Shown here: piece after piece, positions 8,624 through 16,979 of the stretch
How the letters are laid out: every line of letters begins with the position of its first letter
Position numbering within the stretch: position 1 is the first letter of the stretch
Source: Microbacterium hydrocarbonoxydans
GTDB lineage: Bacteria > Actinomycetota > Actinomycetes > Actinomycetales > Microbacteriaceae
Direction of reading: 5' to 3'
Assembly: GCF_011752045.1 (NCBI RefSeq)
Contig: NZ_JAAKXW010000001.1
Coordinates: 310,001 to 374,000, forward strand
DNA length: 64,000 nucleotides
Notes under the pieces: model-generated
The model's input: only the letters and a program-made list of their open reading frames with translations
Databases searched by the model: none
Told to the model about the DNA's origin: nothing
Translations under genes and position numbers: made by a program

Positions 8624-9811
8624 GTGAAGATCGCTGTGCTCTCCCGTGCGCCGCAGGCGTACTCCACCCAACGACTTCGGGCGGCGGCGCTCCAGCGCGG
8701 CCACACGGTCAAGGTGCTGAACACGCTGCGCTTCGCGATCGATCTCACGTCGGAGGAACCGGATCTGCACTACCGGGGACGTCAGCTCAGCGACTACGAC
8801 GCCATCCTGCCCCGCATCGGCAACTCGATCACGTACTTCGGCACCGCCGTGGTGCGCCAGTTCGAGCAGATGGACGTGTACACGCCGAACACCGCGAACG
8901 GGATCTCGAGCGCGCGGGACAAGCTGCGCGCCAACCAGATCCTGTCGCGGCACAACATCGCGATGCCGCCGACCGCCTTCGTCCGCAACCGCGCCGACGT
9001 GCGCCCGGCGATCGAGCGCGTCGGCGGAGCACCCGTCGTCATCAAGCTGCTGGAGGGCACGCAGGGCATCGGCGTGATCCTCGCACCGCAGGTGAAGGTC
9101 GCGGAGGCGATCATCGAGACCCTGCACTCGACGAAGCAGAACGTGCTGATCCAGAAGTTCATCTCGGAGAGCCGCGGCAAGGACATCCGCGCGCTCGTCG
9201 TCGGCGATCGCGTCGTCGCCGCCATGCGGCGCTCCGCCGCCGGCGACGAGTTCCGCTCGAACGTCCACCGCGGAGGCTCCGTCGAGGCGATCGAGCTCGA
9301 CCCCGTCTACGAGCGCGCGGCCGTGCGGTCCGCGCAGATCATGGGACTTCGCGTCGCGGGCGTGGACATGCTCGAGGGCGAGGACGGGCCGCTCGTGATG
9401 GAGGTCAACTCCTCCCCGGGGTTGCAGGGCATCGAGACGGCGACCAAGCTCGACGTCGCCGGCGCCATCATCGACTACATCGCCGGTCAGGTGGCCTTCC
9501 CGGAGATCGACGTGCGGCAGCGTCTGACCGTCTCCACCGGCTACGGCGTGGCCGAGCTCCTCGTGCACGGCGCAGCCGACCTCGTCGGCAAGACGCTGGG
9601 CGAGGCGGGCCTGTGGGAGCGCGACATCACCGTGCTCACGCTGCACCGCGGCGTGAGCGTGATCCCGAACCCGCGCAAGCACGTGGTGCTCGAAGCGGAG
9701 GACCGGCTGTTCTGCTTCGGCAAGCTCGAGGAGATGCGCTCGATGATCCCGGAGCGCAAGCGTCGGCGCGCCAAGGTGCGCCGGCTGCCGCGTCAGCCGC
9801 TCTCCGAGTGA
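8624..9811 (+). CDS. RimK family alpha-L-glutamate ligase with C-terminal RCK_C-like domain
   Basis: 395-residue ATP-grasp ligase. Residues 1-295 match RimK: N-terminal MKIAVLSRAPQAYSTQRL, the conserved LPRIGNSITYFGTAVVRQFE block, ATP-binding GGAPVVIKLLEGTQGIGV, SRGKDIRALVVGDRVVAAM and the metal-binding VMEVNSSPGLQGIE. RimK enzymes add glutamate to a protein C-terminus such as ribosomal S6. The extra segment from about 306 to 385 (VGKTLGEAGLWERDITVLTL, then VVLEAEDRLFCFGKLEEM) resembles the TrkA-C/RCK_C ligand-binding domain. GTG at 8624 has AGGAAA 7 nt upstream. Homologues of the plain enzyme are about 300 residues. Confidence 0.88.
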   Translation: MKIAVLSRAPQAYSTQRLRAAALQRGHTVKVLNTLRFAIDLTSEEPDLHYRGRQLSDYDAILPRIGNSITYFGTAVVRQFEQMDVYTPNTANGISSARDKLRANQILSRHNIAMPPTAFVRNRADVRPAIERVGGAPVVIKLLEGTQGIGVILAPQVKVAEAIIETLHSTKQNVLIQKFISESRGKDIRALVVGDRVVAAMRRSAAGDEFRSNVHRGGSVEAIELDPVYERAAVRSAQIMGLRVAGVDMLEGEDGPLVMEVNSSPGLQGIETATKLDVAGAIIDYIAGQVAFPEIDVRQRLTVSTGYGVAELLVHGAADLVGKTLGEAGLWERDITVLTLHRGVSVIPNPRKHVVLEAEDRLFCFGKLEEMRSMIPERKRRRAKVRRLPRQPLSE

Positions 9812-9819
9812 CGGGCCGA

Positions 9820-9863
9820 CACGAGAGAGGCGGCCACCCCTCGGGGTGGCCGCCTCTCTCGTG
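9820..9863. terminator. Perfect 21-bp bidirectional hairpin between rimK-like gene and DUF4191 gene
   Basis: The arm 9820-9840 is the exact reverse complement of 9843-9863 with a 2-nt centre, so the practical loop is 4 or more nt. No U-tract follows on either strand. It separates two convergent genes. Confidence 0.75.
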
Positions 9864-9881
9864 CGTGCGGAGGGCTGCGGG

Positions 9882-10592
9882 TCAGCGCGGGCGCTGCGAG
9901 CGGACCTTGGTCGGGTCGATGCCCTTCGGTATGGGCAGCGAGGACAGCGACTGCGAGACGGACTCGAGGCGGCGGATGACGGCGGCCATCGTCGCCTTGT
10001 CGATCGCCTTGGGAAGCTTCTTGATCGTCTTCGCGAGGTCGGCGATCGCGACCTCTCCCTCACCGTGGCCGACGTACAGGACCGTCACGGGCACGCCGTT
10101 GGCCACGCGCGCGGCCTTGCTGCGCTCGTCGTTGACCAGACGGGTGAGGCGACCGCGGGCGCCCTCGCCGACGACGACCACGCCGCCGCGTCCGACCGTG
10201 CGGTAGACGGCGTCCTGCGTCTTCGGGTTGATGCCGACCGGCGTCTCCGAGGCCTGCCAATTGCGGCCGAGGCTGGTGCTGAGGACGTGCCCGGTGGCGC
10301 CGGGCATGCCGTCGATCTTCTGGTACATCGCCGAGGTCGACAGGCGGGTCATCAGGAACATCGCGCCGAGGACGCCGAGCATGAGGCCCGAGATGCCCCA
10401 CAGGACGAGCGTCCAGATCTGGAACGGCGGGATGAGGTAGCCGGCGATGAGGCCGAGCAGCACGCCGAGGATGACGATGGCGATCTGCGCCCAGGGGAGC
10501 CACGAATAGGACTCGCGTGTGAACCGGAAGAGGGACTTGATCTGGGAGAAGAACCCAGGACGCTTCTCGGGTTGCGACGCACGGTTTGACAT
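9882..10592 (-). CDS. DUF4191 family membrane protein
   Basis: 236-residue actinobacterial protein of unknown function. After a basic N-terminus (FFSQIKSLFRFTRESYSWLPW) come two adjacent transmembrane helices at about residues 33-52 and 59-80, then a cytoplasmic domain containing GRGGVVVVGEG near the middle and a C-terminal helical segment. In related genomes this family lies near glutamine synthetase and lipoate genes, as here (glnA 2 kb away, sucB 1.5 kb away), but no function is established. The ATG at 10592 follows a TAGTCT hexamer at leaderless spacing. Confidence 0.88.
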   Translation of the reverse strand: MSNRASQPEKRPGFFSQIKSLFRFTRESYSWLPWAQIAIVILGVLLGLIAGYLIPPFQIWTLVLWGISGLMLGVLGAMFLMTRLSTSAMYQKIDGMPGATGHVLSTSLGRNWQASETPVGINPKTQDAVYRTVGRGGVVVVGEGARGRLTRLVNDERSKAARVANGVPVTVLYVGHGEGEVAIADLAKTIKKLPKAIDKATMAAVIRRLESVSQSLSSLPIPKGIDPTKVRSQRPR

Positions 10593-10599
10593 GCGTACA

Positions 10600-10605
10600 A
10601 GACTA
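10600..10605 (-). promoter_or_regulatory. -10 (TAGTCT) of a leaderless DUF4191 mRNA
   Basis: On the minus strand TAGTCT begins 13 nt before the ATG at 10592. Confidence 0.5.
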
Positions 10606-10650
10606 CCGATTCCGGGGTGCGCCCGATGCCGTCGTTCGCGTCAGGCGGAT

Positions 10651-10683
10651 TCCTCCTGCACTCCTCCTGCACTCCTCCTGCAC
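10651..10683 (+). repeat. Three perfect 11-bp tandem repeats
   Basis: TCCTCCTGCAC occurs three times head to tail with no mismatch, in the gap between the divergent DUF4191 gene and the following gene. Each unit contains a GGAGGA on the opposite strand. It is noncoding if the downstream gene starts at 10763. Confidence 0.9.
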
Positions 10684-10762
10684 GGAAGCCGTCTTGGCTC
10701 GGATCCGTCCACATCGGGCCCTGAGCCGCCCGCCGGTCGCCCGGGTCCGCTGTCATGGCTCC

Positions 10763-12166
10763 ATGGCAGTGGACGAGGTTGACGCGGAGACGTCCGGGCT
10801 GGTCCCCGGGGCGCATCGGATGATCAGGATGCTCGACACGGGAGAGGGGCCGTACACGGGCGCCCTCGTGACGAGCGGAGAGTCCGTCCTGGTGCGAGTG
10901 GACGCCGAGGAGCTGCACGGCTGGGCGGGATGGGTGCACGCCGGCTCCGAGCACGTCGCCGGTCCCGTCGACGTCGCTCGCCGTGCCGACGGGCAGGACG
11001 CTCTGCTGCCGTGGTGCACGGAGAGGATCCTCGCCTTCCTCGGGCGCCGCGCCGCCGCCGATGCCGCACTCGCGGCCGGCGAGACGTGCACCCTCGTGGC
11101 GAGCCTGCTGCGCGGTCTCGGCGAACTCGGGGACGCAGGAGCGGAACCGCTCACCGGGAGCTGGTGGCTGACGGATGACGGGCGCCCGCTGTTCGCCATC
11201 GGGGCTGGAGCGGATGCCCGCGCCGGGGCCCTCGAGATCGTCGGACGGCTGCGCGACGGCCAGCCGGAACGCGCCCTGGCCCGTCTGCTCTCCGCGGTGC
11301 ACGACGGGCTCGAGCGGGGCGCCGGACGGCCGCGGATGCCGCAGGCCCAGCTCGACCGCTGGGAGGCGGAGCTGCTGGCGATCGCCGCGCCGAGACCGCT
11401 GCGCCGCGACGTGCACGCCCCGGAACGCGTGCGTGACATCGAGGCGCTGCGTGCGGCCGGCCGGAGACCCGTGCTCAGCAGGCGCGAGGCGCGCGTGGTC
11501 CGCGGCGACGGAGAGGGCGCCCCCCTCGATCGCATCCGCGGGTTCCTGTCGGCCGGCGGCGCATCCGCGGGGAAGGCGATCGGCGCACTGCGAGGCCGCC
11601 TGGCGCGGACGGGGACGTCCAGTCAGGTCCCGGCCGGCGCAACAAAGACGGTGCCGCGCCGACGCCGGACGCTGCTCGTCGCCGGCGCATCCGCGGCCGC
11701 CGTGCTGGCCGGCGGTCTCCTGTGGCCCGGTGGTGCGACCGGAGATCCGGACGGGTCCTCGACCGCACAGACGGCGGCACCGATCGGCGGGCGGGACGCG
11801 CCTGATGCCACCCCTTCCGGACGGGCGGCCGAGAAGACCCCCTCCGCGGCGGACGATGACCCGGTCGCCGCCGCGGAGGGCCTGCTGAAGCTTCTCGCCG
11901 CGTGCACCGAGAGCGGTGACGAGCTCTGCGCCGATGCCGTGGCACCTGGCTCGTCGGGGATCGCCGCGGCTCTCGCAGGCGTCCTCGTCGAGGAGCCCGG
12001 GCGCGCGGCGGAGATCGTCGACGAGTACGGCGATGTGGCTGTCATCCGGCTCACCGCGGGCGGGACGGATGCCGCAGGGGGCGTCGAGCAGATGATGGTG
12101 CTCGTGCGCCAGAACGAGAAATGGCTGGTCCGCGACGTCTACGGCGTCGCGGACCAGCCAGGGTGA
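10763..12166 (+). CDS. Unrecognised single-pass membrane protein
   Basis: 467 residues, not assigned to a named family. Residues 1-295 are cytoplasmic and Ala/Arg-rich; a stretch around 110-190 (LVASLLRGLGELGDAG, then DDGRPLFAIGAGADARAG) loosely recalls the C-lobe of degenerate kinase-like domains, a weak impression only. One transmembrane helix lies at about 300-320. A Thr/Pro/Asp-rich linker follows, then a C-terminal external domain of about 100 residues ending MMVLVRQNEKWLVRDVYGV, reminiscent of an NTF2-like fold. The start at 10763 is chosen because upstream codons run through the 11-bp repeats and an unlikely composition. The last codons form a strong terminator hairpin. Confidence 0.7.
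   Translation: MAVDEVDAETSGLVPGAHRMIRMLDTGEGPYTGALVTSGESVLVRVDAEELHGWAGWVHAGSEHVAGPVDVARRADGQDALLPWCTERILAFLGRRAAADAALAAGETCTLVASLLRGLGELGDAGAEPLTGSWWLTDDGRPLFAIGAGADARAGALEIVGRLRDGQPERALARLLSAVHDGLERGAGRPRMPQAQLDRWEAELLAIAAPRPLRRDVHAPERVRDIEALRAAGRRPVLSRREARVVRGDGEGAPLDRIRGFLSAGGASAGKAIGALRGRLARTGTSSQVPAGATKTVPRRRRTLLVAGASAAAVLAGGLLWPGGATGDPDGSSTAQTAAPIGGRDAPDATPSGRAAEKTPSAADDDPVAAAEGLLKLLAACTESGDELCADAVAPGSSGIAAALAGVLVEEPGRAAEIVDEYGDVAVIRLTAGGTDAAGGVEQMMVLVRQNEKWLVRDVYGVADQPG
12122..12160. terminator. Terminator hairpin encoded within the last codons of the membrane protein gene
   Basis: A perfect 16-bp stem (12122-12137 with 12145-12160) and a 7-nt loop, ending 4 nt before the stop codon. 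The convergent sucB gene ends at 12179, so the hairpin probably serves both strands. Confidence 0.65.
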
Positions 12167-12178
12167 TTCTCCGAGGCG

Positions 12179-13924
12179 TCAGGCTCCGAGCTGCGCGGCG
12201 AACTGCGCCGCCTCCAGGCGGGCCTTCACCGCGCCGAGGAAGCGTGCGGCGTCGGCGCCGTCGATGATCCGGTGGTCGTACGACAGCGCGAGGTAGACGT
12301 ACGAGCGGATCGCGATCGCCTCGGTGCCGCCGACCTTGACGAGGCCAGGTCGCTTGACGACGGTGCCGGTGCCGAGGATCGCGGACTGCGGCAGGAACAC
12401 GACGGGCGTGTCGAACAGCGCACCGCGCGATCCGGTGTTGGTCAGCGTGAACGTGCCGCCGCTGAGCTCGTCCGGCTTCAGCTTGTTGTCGCGGGTACGG
12501 GCGGCCAGGTCGGCGATCTCGTGCGCGATCTCGGCGATGTTCTTCGAGGCAGCATCGCGCAGGACCGGCGTGAGCAGGCCGCGCTCGGTGTCGACGGCGA
12601 TCGAGAGGTTCTCGGTGGCCGGGTACACGATGTCGGTGCCGTCGACCGTGGCGTTCACGATCGGGAAGGCACGCAGCGCCTCGGCGGCGGCGAGCGCGAA
12701 GAACGGCAGGAAGGACAGCTTGTCGCCGGTCTTCTGAAGGAAGGACGCCTTGACGCTGTCGCGGTACTCGGCGAGAGCGGTGACATCGACCTCGACGACC
12801 GTGGTGAGCTGAGCGGTCTGCTGCATCGACGCGACGGCGCGCTCGGAGAGCACCTTGCGCAGGCGCGACATCGGCTGCGTGGTTCCGCGGAGCGGCGACA
12901 CCTCGAGCGGAGCAGGAGCGGCGGCTGCAGCCGGTGCGGCGGCAGCCGGTGCTGCGGCGGTCTCGGCCGCCTTCAGGACGTCCTCCTTGCGGATGCGTCC
13001 GCCGACGCCGGTGCCGGTGACCGAGGCGAGGTCGACACCCTGCTGCGCAGCCAGGCGGCGCACCAGCGGGGTGACGTAGAGGTTGTCGCTCTCGGTGGGC
13101 AGCGCGAGCTTCGACTCGGCGGCTGCGGGAGCTGCGGGGGCCGGAGCAGCCGGTGCAGGAGCCGCGGGAGCAGCCGGTGCGGGGGCAGCAGGTGCGGGAG
13201 CAGCAGGAGCCGCCGCCGGGGCAGCGGGAGCGGGAGCAGCCGGTGCGGGAGCAGCAGCGGGGGCCGGAGCCTCGGCCGGTGCGGCGGCGGGGGCCGCCCC
13301 GGAACCGATGCGGGCGAGCACGGCGCCGACGGCGACGGTCTCATCCTCGGCGGCGACGATCTCCTGCAGAACGCCGGCGACGGGGGAGGGGATCTCGGTG
13401 TCGACCTTGTCGGTCGAGATCTCGAGCAGCGCCTCGTCCACCGCCACGGTGTCGCCGACCTGCTTCAGCCAGCGGGTGACGGTGCCCTCGGTGACGCTCT
13501 CGCCCAGCTCGGGGAGCACGATGTCGGTCGCGTCGCCGGCCGGAGCGGCGGGCGCCTCAGCAGCAGGAGCGGCCGGCGCCTCAGCAGCAGGAGCGGCCTC
13601 GGCCGGTGCGGGCGCTGCCTCAGCCGGAGCGGCCTCGGCGGCGGGCGCCGCGGCTGCCGGAGCATCCGCCGCCGGTGCGGCACCGCTGCCGTCGCCGATG
13701 CGCGCCAGGAGCGCGCCGACCTCGACGGTCTCGTCCTCGGCGACGAGGATCTCCTCGATCACGCCGGTCACGGGGGAGGGGATCTCGGTGTCGACCTTGT
13801 CGGTCGAGATCTCGAGCAGGCCCTCGTCCGCCTGCACCGTGTCACCGACCTGCTTCAGCCAGCGGGTGACCGTACCCTCTGTGACGCTCTCACCGAGAGC
13901 GGGGAGGACCACGGATGTGCTCAT
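12179..13924 (-). CDS. sucB: 2-oxoglutarate dehydrogenase E2 (dihydrolipoamide succinyltransferase)
   Basis: 581-residue acyltransferase core of a 2-oxo acid dehydrogenase complex. There are two N-terminal lipoyl domains (about 1-76 and 134-208) with lipoyl lysines K43 and K173 in TDKVDTE, long Ala/Pro linkers, a peripheral subunit-binding domain at about 281-318 ([17 protein letters not shown]), and a catalytic domain from about 345. The active site is SYDHRIIDG with H551 and D555. Annotation as succinyltransferase rather than acetyltransferase follows actinobacterial convention; the sequence alone does not settle it. It is the last gene of pepA-lpdA-sucB and has GAAGGAGA before its ATG. Confidence 0.93.
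   Translation of the reverse strand: MSTSVVLPALGESVTEGTVTRWLKQVGDTVQADEGLLEISTDKVDTEIPSPVTGVIEEILVAEDETVEVGALLARIGDGSGAAPAADAPAAAAPAAEAAPAEAAPAPAEAAPAAEAPAAPAAEAPAAPAGDATDIVLPELGESVTEGTVTRWLKQVGDTVAVDEALLEISTDKVDTEIPSPVAGVLQEIVAAEDETVAVGAVLARIGSGAAPAAAPAEAPAPAAAPAPAAPAPAAPAAAPAAPAPAAPAPAAPAAPAPAAPAPAAPAAAESKLALPTESDNLYVTPLVRRLAAQQGVDLASVTGTGVGGRIRKEDVLKAAETAAAPAAAAPAAAAAPAPLEVSPLRGTTQPMSRLRKVLSERAVASMQQTAQLTTVVEVDVTALAEYRDSVKASFLQKTGDKLSFLPFFALAAAEALRAFPIVNATVDGTDIVYPATENLSIAVDTERGLLTPVLRDAASKNIAEIAHEIADLAARTRDNKLKPDELSGGTFTLTNTGSRGALFDTPVVFLPQSAILGTGTVVKRPGLVKVGGTEAIAIRSYVYLALSYDHRIIDGADAARFLGAVKARLEAAQFAAQLGA
13380..13819 (-). repeat. Duplicated lipoyl-domain DNA within sucB
   Basis: Bases 13380-13429 are identical to 13770-13819 (50 of 50), around the lipoyl-lysine codons of the two lipoyl domains, with further near identity downstream (13459-13500 against 13849-13890). 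Between them lie Ala/Pro codon repeats. Confidence 0.85.
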
Positions 13925-13991
13925 GACGGAGTCTCCTTCAGGAAGTTGTATGACGCTTGTCTAGCTTAGTGAACTGCGCACCGATTGGTGC

Positions 13992-15365
13992 TCAGAGAGC
14001 GTGGAGTGGCTTTCCGGCGAGGGCGAGGAAGGCTTCGCCGAGCGCCTCGCTCTGGGTCGGGTGAGCGTGGATGAGCGGAGCGATGTCCTCCGGGTGCGCC
14101 TCCCACACGACGGCCAGCTGGCCCTCGGTGATGAGCTCGCCGACCCGGTCTCCGAGAAGATGCACGCCGACCACAGGCCCGTCCTTGAGGCGGACGACCT
14201 TCACCAGGCCGCCGGTGCCGATGATCTCGCTCTTGCCGTTGCCGGCGAGGTTGTACTCGTAGGCGGTGACGGCATCCGCGCCGTGCTCCGCGATCGCCGC
14301 CTGCTCCGTGACGCCGACCGAGGCGACCTCGGGGCTGGAGTAGGTGACCTTCGGGATCTGCGCGTCCGGGATGTTCACGGGTGCGAGGCCGGCGATGCGC
14401 TCGGCAACGGCGATGCCCTGCTGGAAGCCGCGGTGCGCGAGCTGCAGGCCGGGCGTGATGTCGCCGACGGCCCAGACACCCGGAACACCCGTCCGCAGGT
14501 CGTCATCCACCGTCACGAAGTCGCGGTCGAGGGTGACGCCGGCCTCCTCGAATCCGAGGTCGGCGGTGACGGGCCCTCGGCCCACGGCGACGAGCAGGTA
14601 GTCGGCGGTGAACTCCTTGCCGTCCTCGAGGGTCACGGTGACGGAGGTGTCGTCCTGGGTCGCGGTCTGGAAGCGCACGCCGAGCGAGTACTGGATGCCG
14701 CGACGGCGGAAGGCCCGCTCGAGCCCCTTGCTGAGGGCGATGTCCTCGTTCGGCACGAGGTGGGGGAGAGCCTCGACGATGGTCACCTCGGCGCCGAAGG
14801 AGCGCCAGACGCTGGCGAACTCCACGCCGATGACCCCGCCGCCGAGGATGAGCACCCGTTCGGGGATGACATCGAGCGACAGGGCCTGCTCGCTCGTGAG
14901 GATGCGCCCGCCGATCTCGAGGCCGGGGAGCGTGCGGCTGTAGGAGCCGGTCGCGAGGATGACGTCGGTGCCCGCGTATACGTCGTCGCCGACGCTGACG
15001 GTGCGGTCGGCGTTCAGCCGGCCGAGACCCGAGACGGTGGTGATGCCGCGGGCCTTGACCAGGCCCTCGAGCCCCTTGTACTTCTTGGCCACGATGCCCT
15101 CGCGGTAGGCGCGGACGCCGGCCGCGTCGATCCCGTCGAGGGTGGCGCTGATGCCCACGTGCGCGGCGCCGCGCACGTGCTCCGCGACCTCCGCGGCGTG
15201 CAGGAGCGCCTTGGTGGGGATGCAGCCGCGGTGCAGGCAGGTGCCGCCGACCTTGTCCTTCTCGATGAGCGCGACGGTCTTGCCGAGCTCACTAGCGCGA
15301 AGAGCGGCCGCGTAGCCGCCGCTGCCGCCACCGAGGACGACGATGTCGAAGGTGTGCGTGGTCAT
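13992..15365 (-). CDS. lpdA: Dihydrolipoyl dehydrogenase (E3)
   Basis: 457-residue flavoprotein that reoxidises dihydrolipoamide in 2-oxo acid dehydrogenase complexes. The FAD Rossmann motif is VVLGGGSGGYAAA (10-21), the redox-active disulfide is C43/C48 in GGTCLHRGCIPTKAL, an NAD-binding GGGVIGVEFASVW lies mid-protein, and the C-terminal catalytic HAHPTQSE (about 433-440) is intact. It lies 3 nt after pepA with AGGAGG before its ATG and 67 nt before sucB, so E3 and E2 are probably cotranscribed. E1 is not in the window. Confidence 0.97.
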   Translation of the reverse strand: MTTHTFDIVVLGGGSGGYAAALRASELGKTVALIEKDKVGGTCLHRGCIPTKALLHAAEVAEHVRGAAHVGISATLDGIDAAGVRAYREGIVAKKYKGLEGLVKARGITTVSGLGRLNADRTVSVGDDVYAGTDVILATGSYSRTLPGLEIGGRILTSEQALSLDVIPERVLILGGGVIGVEFASVWRSFGAEVTIVEALPHLVPNEDIALSKGLERAFRRRGIQYSLGVRFQTATQDDTSVTVTLEDGKEFTADYLLVAVGRGPVTADLGFEEAGVTLDRDFVTVDDDLRTGVPGVWAVGDITPGLQLAHRGFQQGIAVAERIAGLAPVNIPDAQIPKVTYSSPEVASVGVTEQAAIAEHGADAVTAYEYNLAGNGKSEIIGTGGLVKVVRLKDGPVVGVHLLGDRVGELITEGQLAVVWEAHPEDIAPLIHAHPTQSEALGEAFLALAGKPLHAL

Positions 15366-15368
15366 GGT

Positions 15369-16865
15369 TCATGCCTCCTGGTGGGATGCGTCGGCGATGC
15401 CGGCGGCGGATGCCTCGGCGAACGCGATGATCGATCGGACCATCGCGCCGGTCGGGCCCTTCTCCGTGAACCCGTACGGTGCGCCGTTGTGCTCGCTGGA
15501 GCCGGCGATGTCGAGGTGCACCCAGGGGATCCGGGGCGCGTCCTCCTGCTCAGAGACCCTGCCGACGAAGCGACGGAGGAACAGCCCGGCATACGAGGCG
15601 CCGCCCATCCGGTCGCTCATGTTCACGTTCTGCAGGTCCGCGATCGGCGAGTCCATGGAGTCCTCCATGTACGTCGGCAGCGGCATGTGCCAGGCCAGCT
15701 CGTCGGCGGCGTCGGCGGCGGCGAGGAACTCGGAGACCGTGTCGTCGTCGCCGAACACGCCGGTGTGGCGGTGGCCCAGCGCGGCGACGATGGCTCCGGT
15801 GAGCGTGGCGACGTCGATGATGACGTCCGGGGTCTCGCGGCTCGCGGCGACCAGACCGTCGGCGAGCACCAGACGGCCCTCGGCATCCGTGTTCAGCACC
15901 TCGACCGTGGTGCCGTCGAGGATGCGCACGACATCGCCGGGACGGATCGCGCGCCCTGACGGCATGTTGTCCGTGATGCCCAGCCAGGCAGTGACGCGCA
16001 CCGGGAGACCGAGGGCGGCGACGGCGCGCAGCGCGGCGAGGCTGGTGGCGGCGCCGGCCATGTCGAACTTCATGCCGAGCATCGAGGCCGCCGGCTTCAG
16101 GGAGAGGCCGCCGGTGTCGAAGGTGATGCCCTTGCCCACCAGGGCGATGTGCCGCACGGCGTCGGCGGGGGCGTAGTCGAGACGGACCAGGCGCGGCGGG
16201 CGGTCCGAGCCCTGCGCGACGCCGAGGATGCCGCCGAAGCCCTGCTCTGCGAGGTCCTTCTCGTCGAGGATCTCGACGGTCACGTCCAGGCCAGCCACGC
16301 TGTCCGCGGCGCTCTGCGCGAGCTGTGCCGGGCTCTGCCACTCCGCCGGGACGAGGACCAGGTCCTTGATCAGCGCGACCGCCTCGCCGACGGCGTTCGC
16401 GCGAGCGATCGCCGCGTCGTCGACCTCGGCGTGCAGCACGACGGCGGAGGCACGGGGCTTGCCCTTGTCGGCCTTGTAGCTGTCGAAGCGGTAGCCGCCG
16501 AGCGCGGCGCCCTCTGCAGCGGCATCCGCGAACTCCTCGAGACCGGGCGCGAGCGCCAGCGAGACGGTGCCGAATCCGGTCAGCGTGCGCAGGGCGGCGC
16601 CGACGGCGTTGCGCACCGCGAGTGCGGTCGGAGCGGCGCCCGCGCCGACCACCGCGAACGGGACGGCAGTGACCTCGGGGGCGTGGACGCGGGTGAAGGC
16701 CGAGGCGGCTCCGGTGAACCCGACGCCCTGCAGGGACTCCACGAGCCCGGGGAAGCCGGCGAGCGACTCCGCGGAGTCCGAGATGTCGGGCACGACGAGC
16801 ACTGCGGCATCTGCAGCGCTTCCGGGGAACTGATCAGAGGTGCGGGAGAGCACGGGAAGCGTCAT
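15369..16865 (-). CDS. pepA: Leucyl aminopeptidase (M17)
   Basis: 498-residue cytosolic di-metal aminopeptidase. The C-terminal catalytic domain has VGKGITFDTGGLSLKP (metal and catalytic lysine) and the M17 signature NTDAEGRLVLADGL; the N-terminal macro-like domain occupies about residues 1-180. It removes N-terminal residues from peptides. First gene of the pepA-lpdA-sucB run. The ATG at 16865 follows TAGGAT at leaderless spacing, though the same six spacer bases (GGAGGC) would also read as a Shine-Dalgarno. It diverges from the PAC2 gene across 114 bp. Confidence 0.95.
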   Translation of the reverse strand: MTLPVLSRTSDQFPGSAADAAVLVVPDISDSAESLAGFPGLVESLQGVGFTGAASAFTRVHAPEVTAVPFAVVGAGAAPTALAVRNAVGAALRTLTGFGTVSLALAPGLEEFADAAAEGAALGGYRFDSYKADKGKPRASAVVLHAEVDDAAIARANAVGEAVALIKDLVLVPAEWQSPAQLAQSAADSVAGLDVTVEILDEKDLAEQGFGGILGVAQGSDRPPRLVRLDYAPADAVRHIALVGKGITFDTGGLSLKPAASMLGMKFDMAGAATSLAALRAVAALGLPVRVTAWLGITDNMPSGRAIRPGDVVRILDGTTVEVLNTDAEGRLVLADGLVAASRETPDVIIDVATLTGAIVAALGHRHTGVFGDDDTVSEFLAAADAADELAWHMPLPTYMEDSMDSPIADLQNVNMSDRMGGASYAGLFLRRFVGRVSEQEDAPRIPWVHLDIAGSSEHNGAPYGFTEKGPTGAMVRSIIAFAEASAAGIADASHQEA

Positions 16866-16871
16866 GCCTCC

Positions 16872-16877
16872 ATCCTA
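16872..16877 (-). promoter_or_regulatory. -10 (TAGGAT) upstream of pepA at leaderless spacing
   Basis: On the minus strand TAGGAT begins exactly 12 nt before the pepA ATG; the spacer is GGAGGC. Confidence 0.5.
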
Positions 16878-16967
16878 GGGATGGCGCGAGGCCTGCCGGG
16901 CGAGGCGGCGTCGACGCGTGTTCGCTCTCAGCATGACGGCCGTCACCCTCCCGCCGGACGCGGCTCG

Positions 16968-16973
16968 TAGCAT
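16968..16973 (+). promoter_or_regulatory. -10 (TAGCAT) of a leaderless PAC2 mRNA
   Basis: TAGCAT begins exactly 12 nt before the ATG at 16980. Confidence 0.6.
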
Positions 16974-16979
16974 GGAGTC

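Noticed and set aside
10651..10683. Tandem repeats considered as a CRISPR remnant
   Set aside because: 11-bp units without spacers or cas genes.
13083..13964. Ala/Ser/Gly-rich frame on the plus strand opposite sucB
   Set aside because: It is the antisense of the Ala/Pro linkers and lipoyl domains; repetitive composition, no independent signals.
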